Of a stretch of DNA of 64,000 nucleotides, positions 63,283 to 64,000 are shown in pieces. Below the pieces are notes generated by a model. The model searched no databases. It was not told the origin of the DNA and was given only the letters and a program-made list of their open reading frames with translations. The stretch covers positions 191,001-255,000 of the forward strand of contig LR746269.1 in NCBI GenBank assembly GCA_902729315.2, written 5' to 3'. Position numbers and translations under genes: made by a program. Source of the stretch: Spirodela intermedia (lineage: Eukaryota; Streptophyta; Magnoliopsida; Alismatales; Araceae). The number at the start of each line of letters is the position of its first letter. Position 1 is the first letter of the stretch.

Positions 63283-64000
63283 ACAGTTGTGAGCAGTAGT
63301 CAGGATGTGTGCCTCGGATTTGGTGGACAGATTAGCTTCACGGGGTCGACGGAGGTGGGGCGTCTGGTGATGGAGGCGTCGGCGAAGAGCAACCTGAAAC
63401 CGGTGACGCTAGAGATGGGGGGGAAGTCGCCGCTGATCATCTTCGATGACGCCGACGTGAACGTGGCGACGGAGCTGGCCAGGATGGCCGTCTTCTACAA
63501 CAAGGCAACGACGACCTCCCCTCCCTCTCTCTCTCTCTCTCTCTCTCCTTCCAGTTTGTCGGGAAGACCCGCCGCGGCTTACGGCAGCTGTCTGAAGTTG
63601 TAGGGGGAGATCTGCGTGGCGGGGTCCCGCGTCTTCGTCCAGGAAGGAATATACGACGAGTTCGTGAGGGTCTCCCTCGAGAAGGCCAAGTCCTGGAAGG
63701 TCGGAGACCCCTTCGACCCCACCGTCAACCAAGGCCCTCAGGTAATCTCTCTCTCTCTCTTTCTGCTCAGGAAGACCCACCTCCGCCATGATTGCCCCTT
63801 CTAATGGCCGACCCTCTCGAGAGAGATGAAACTACTGAAACTTTTTCCGGGGCTGGGCGAAGAAACTCGTCGTTCTAATGGTGTCTGTCCTCTTGGCGGT
63901 GAAGGTGGACAAGGTGCAGTTTGACCGCGTCCTCTCGTACGTCGAGCACGGGAAGCGAGAGGGAGCCACGCTGCTGACCGGGGGGAAGCCCTGCGGCGAG
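62116..64000 (+). CDS. ALDH2C4: Aldehyde dehydrogenase family 2, cytosolic ALDH2C type (5' part, partial)
   Basis: The exons are 62116-62221, 62316-62458, 62701-63084, 63148-63237, 63331-63504, 63604-63741 and 63905-64000 (open at the window end). They give 377 of about 500 residues. [20 protein letters not shown] with no transit peptide indicates the cytosolic branch. Visible motifs are [14 protein letters not shown] (oxyanion Asn), [10 protein letters not shown] (NAD-binding Lys), [13 protein letters not shown] (Rossmann loop), [12 protein letters not shown] (general-base Glu) and [15 protein letters not shown] (catalytic Cys). The enzyme oxidises aldehydes with NAD(P)+. The Arabidopsis member REF1 makes ferulic and sinapic acids from coniferaldehyde and sinapaldehyde. 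The intron after 63504 has a GC donor. The intron 62459-62700 contains a long TTC repeat, and 63238-63330 has a weak donor (AAA|GTGGCC) plus a 34-bp CT tract. Subfamily assignment is fairly sure, substrate less so. Confidence 0.9.
62591..62652. repeat. (TTC)n microsatellite in an ALDH intron
   Basis: About 60 bp of TTC repeats in the second ALDH intron, preceded by a TCC tract at 62465-62486. The frames through it are runs of single residues and not protein. Confidence 0.95.
63243..63276. repeat. (CT)n microsatellite in an ALDH intron
   Basis: 34 bp of CT repeats inside the 93-bp intron 63238-63330. A similar 25-bp tract lies in the next intron at 63523-63547. Both act as part of unusually long pyrimidine tracts. 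Confidence 0.95.

Overview
The window is nuclear DNA of a flowering plant. Nearly all genes are split by short GT-AG introns, and every protein I recognise is a land-plant family. I lean towards a non-grass monocot: the brassinosteroid-receptor island domain reads closer to the rice type, and several genes have very GC-rich third codon positions. That placement is an inference and should be tested with a phylogeny.

Layout. 0-8 kb: the 3' part of a LEUNIG co-repressor gene (+) runs tail-to-tail into a complete katanin p60 gene (-). 9-14.3 kb: a domesticated Mutator transposase of the MUSTANG type with a PB1 domain (-). 15.6-25 kb: a TDRD3/RMI1-N-like gene (+) and a small membrane-protein gene (+). 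The two share a duplicated promoter/leader-intron segment. 25-36 kb: a complete GIGANTEA gene (+) preceded by an exact evening element. 38-41.6 kb: an intronless BRI1-type brassinosteroid receptor (-), convergent with GIGANTEA. 42-45.2 kb: a conserved plant protein of unknown function (-). 45.2-49.4 kb: gene-poor. 49.4-50.3 kb: SmB (-), with a telo-box/site II promoter. 51.3 kb: a short plant-specific ORF (+). 52-54.3 kb: a GT47 exostosin-family glycosyltransferase (-). 55.9-60.6 kb: an AFC/LAMMER kinase (+) whose first intron is mostly plastid ndhB DNA. 62.1 kb to the end: the 5' part of a family-2 aldehyde dehydrogenase (+).

The genes are ordinary chromosomal neighbours, not one pathway. 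Links between them are only thematic: clock and growth signalling (GI, BRI1), and RNA processing (SmB, the AFC kinase that phosphorylates SR proteins). All exon boundaries come from splice consensus plus an unbroken reading frame and remembered family sequence. No alignment or transcript data were available.

I found no wholly new multi-gene system. The most unusual items are the tandemly duplicated leader region, the plastid insertion in a kinase intron, a possible microexon-controlled upstream ORF in GIGANTEA, lineage-specific changes in the BRI1 kinase domain, and three GC-AG introns.
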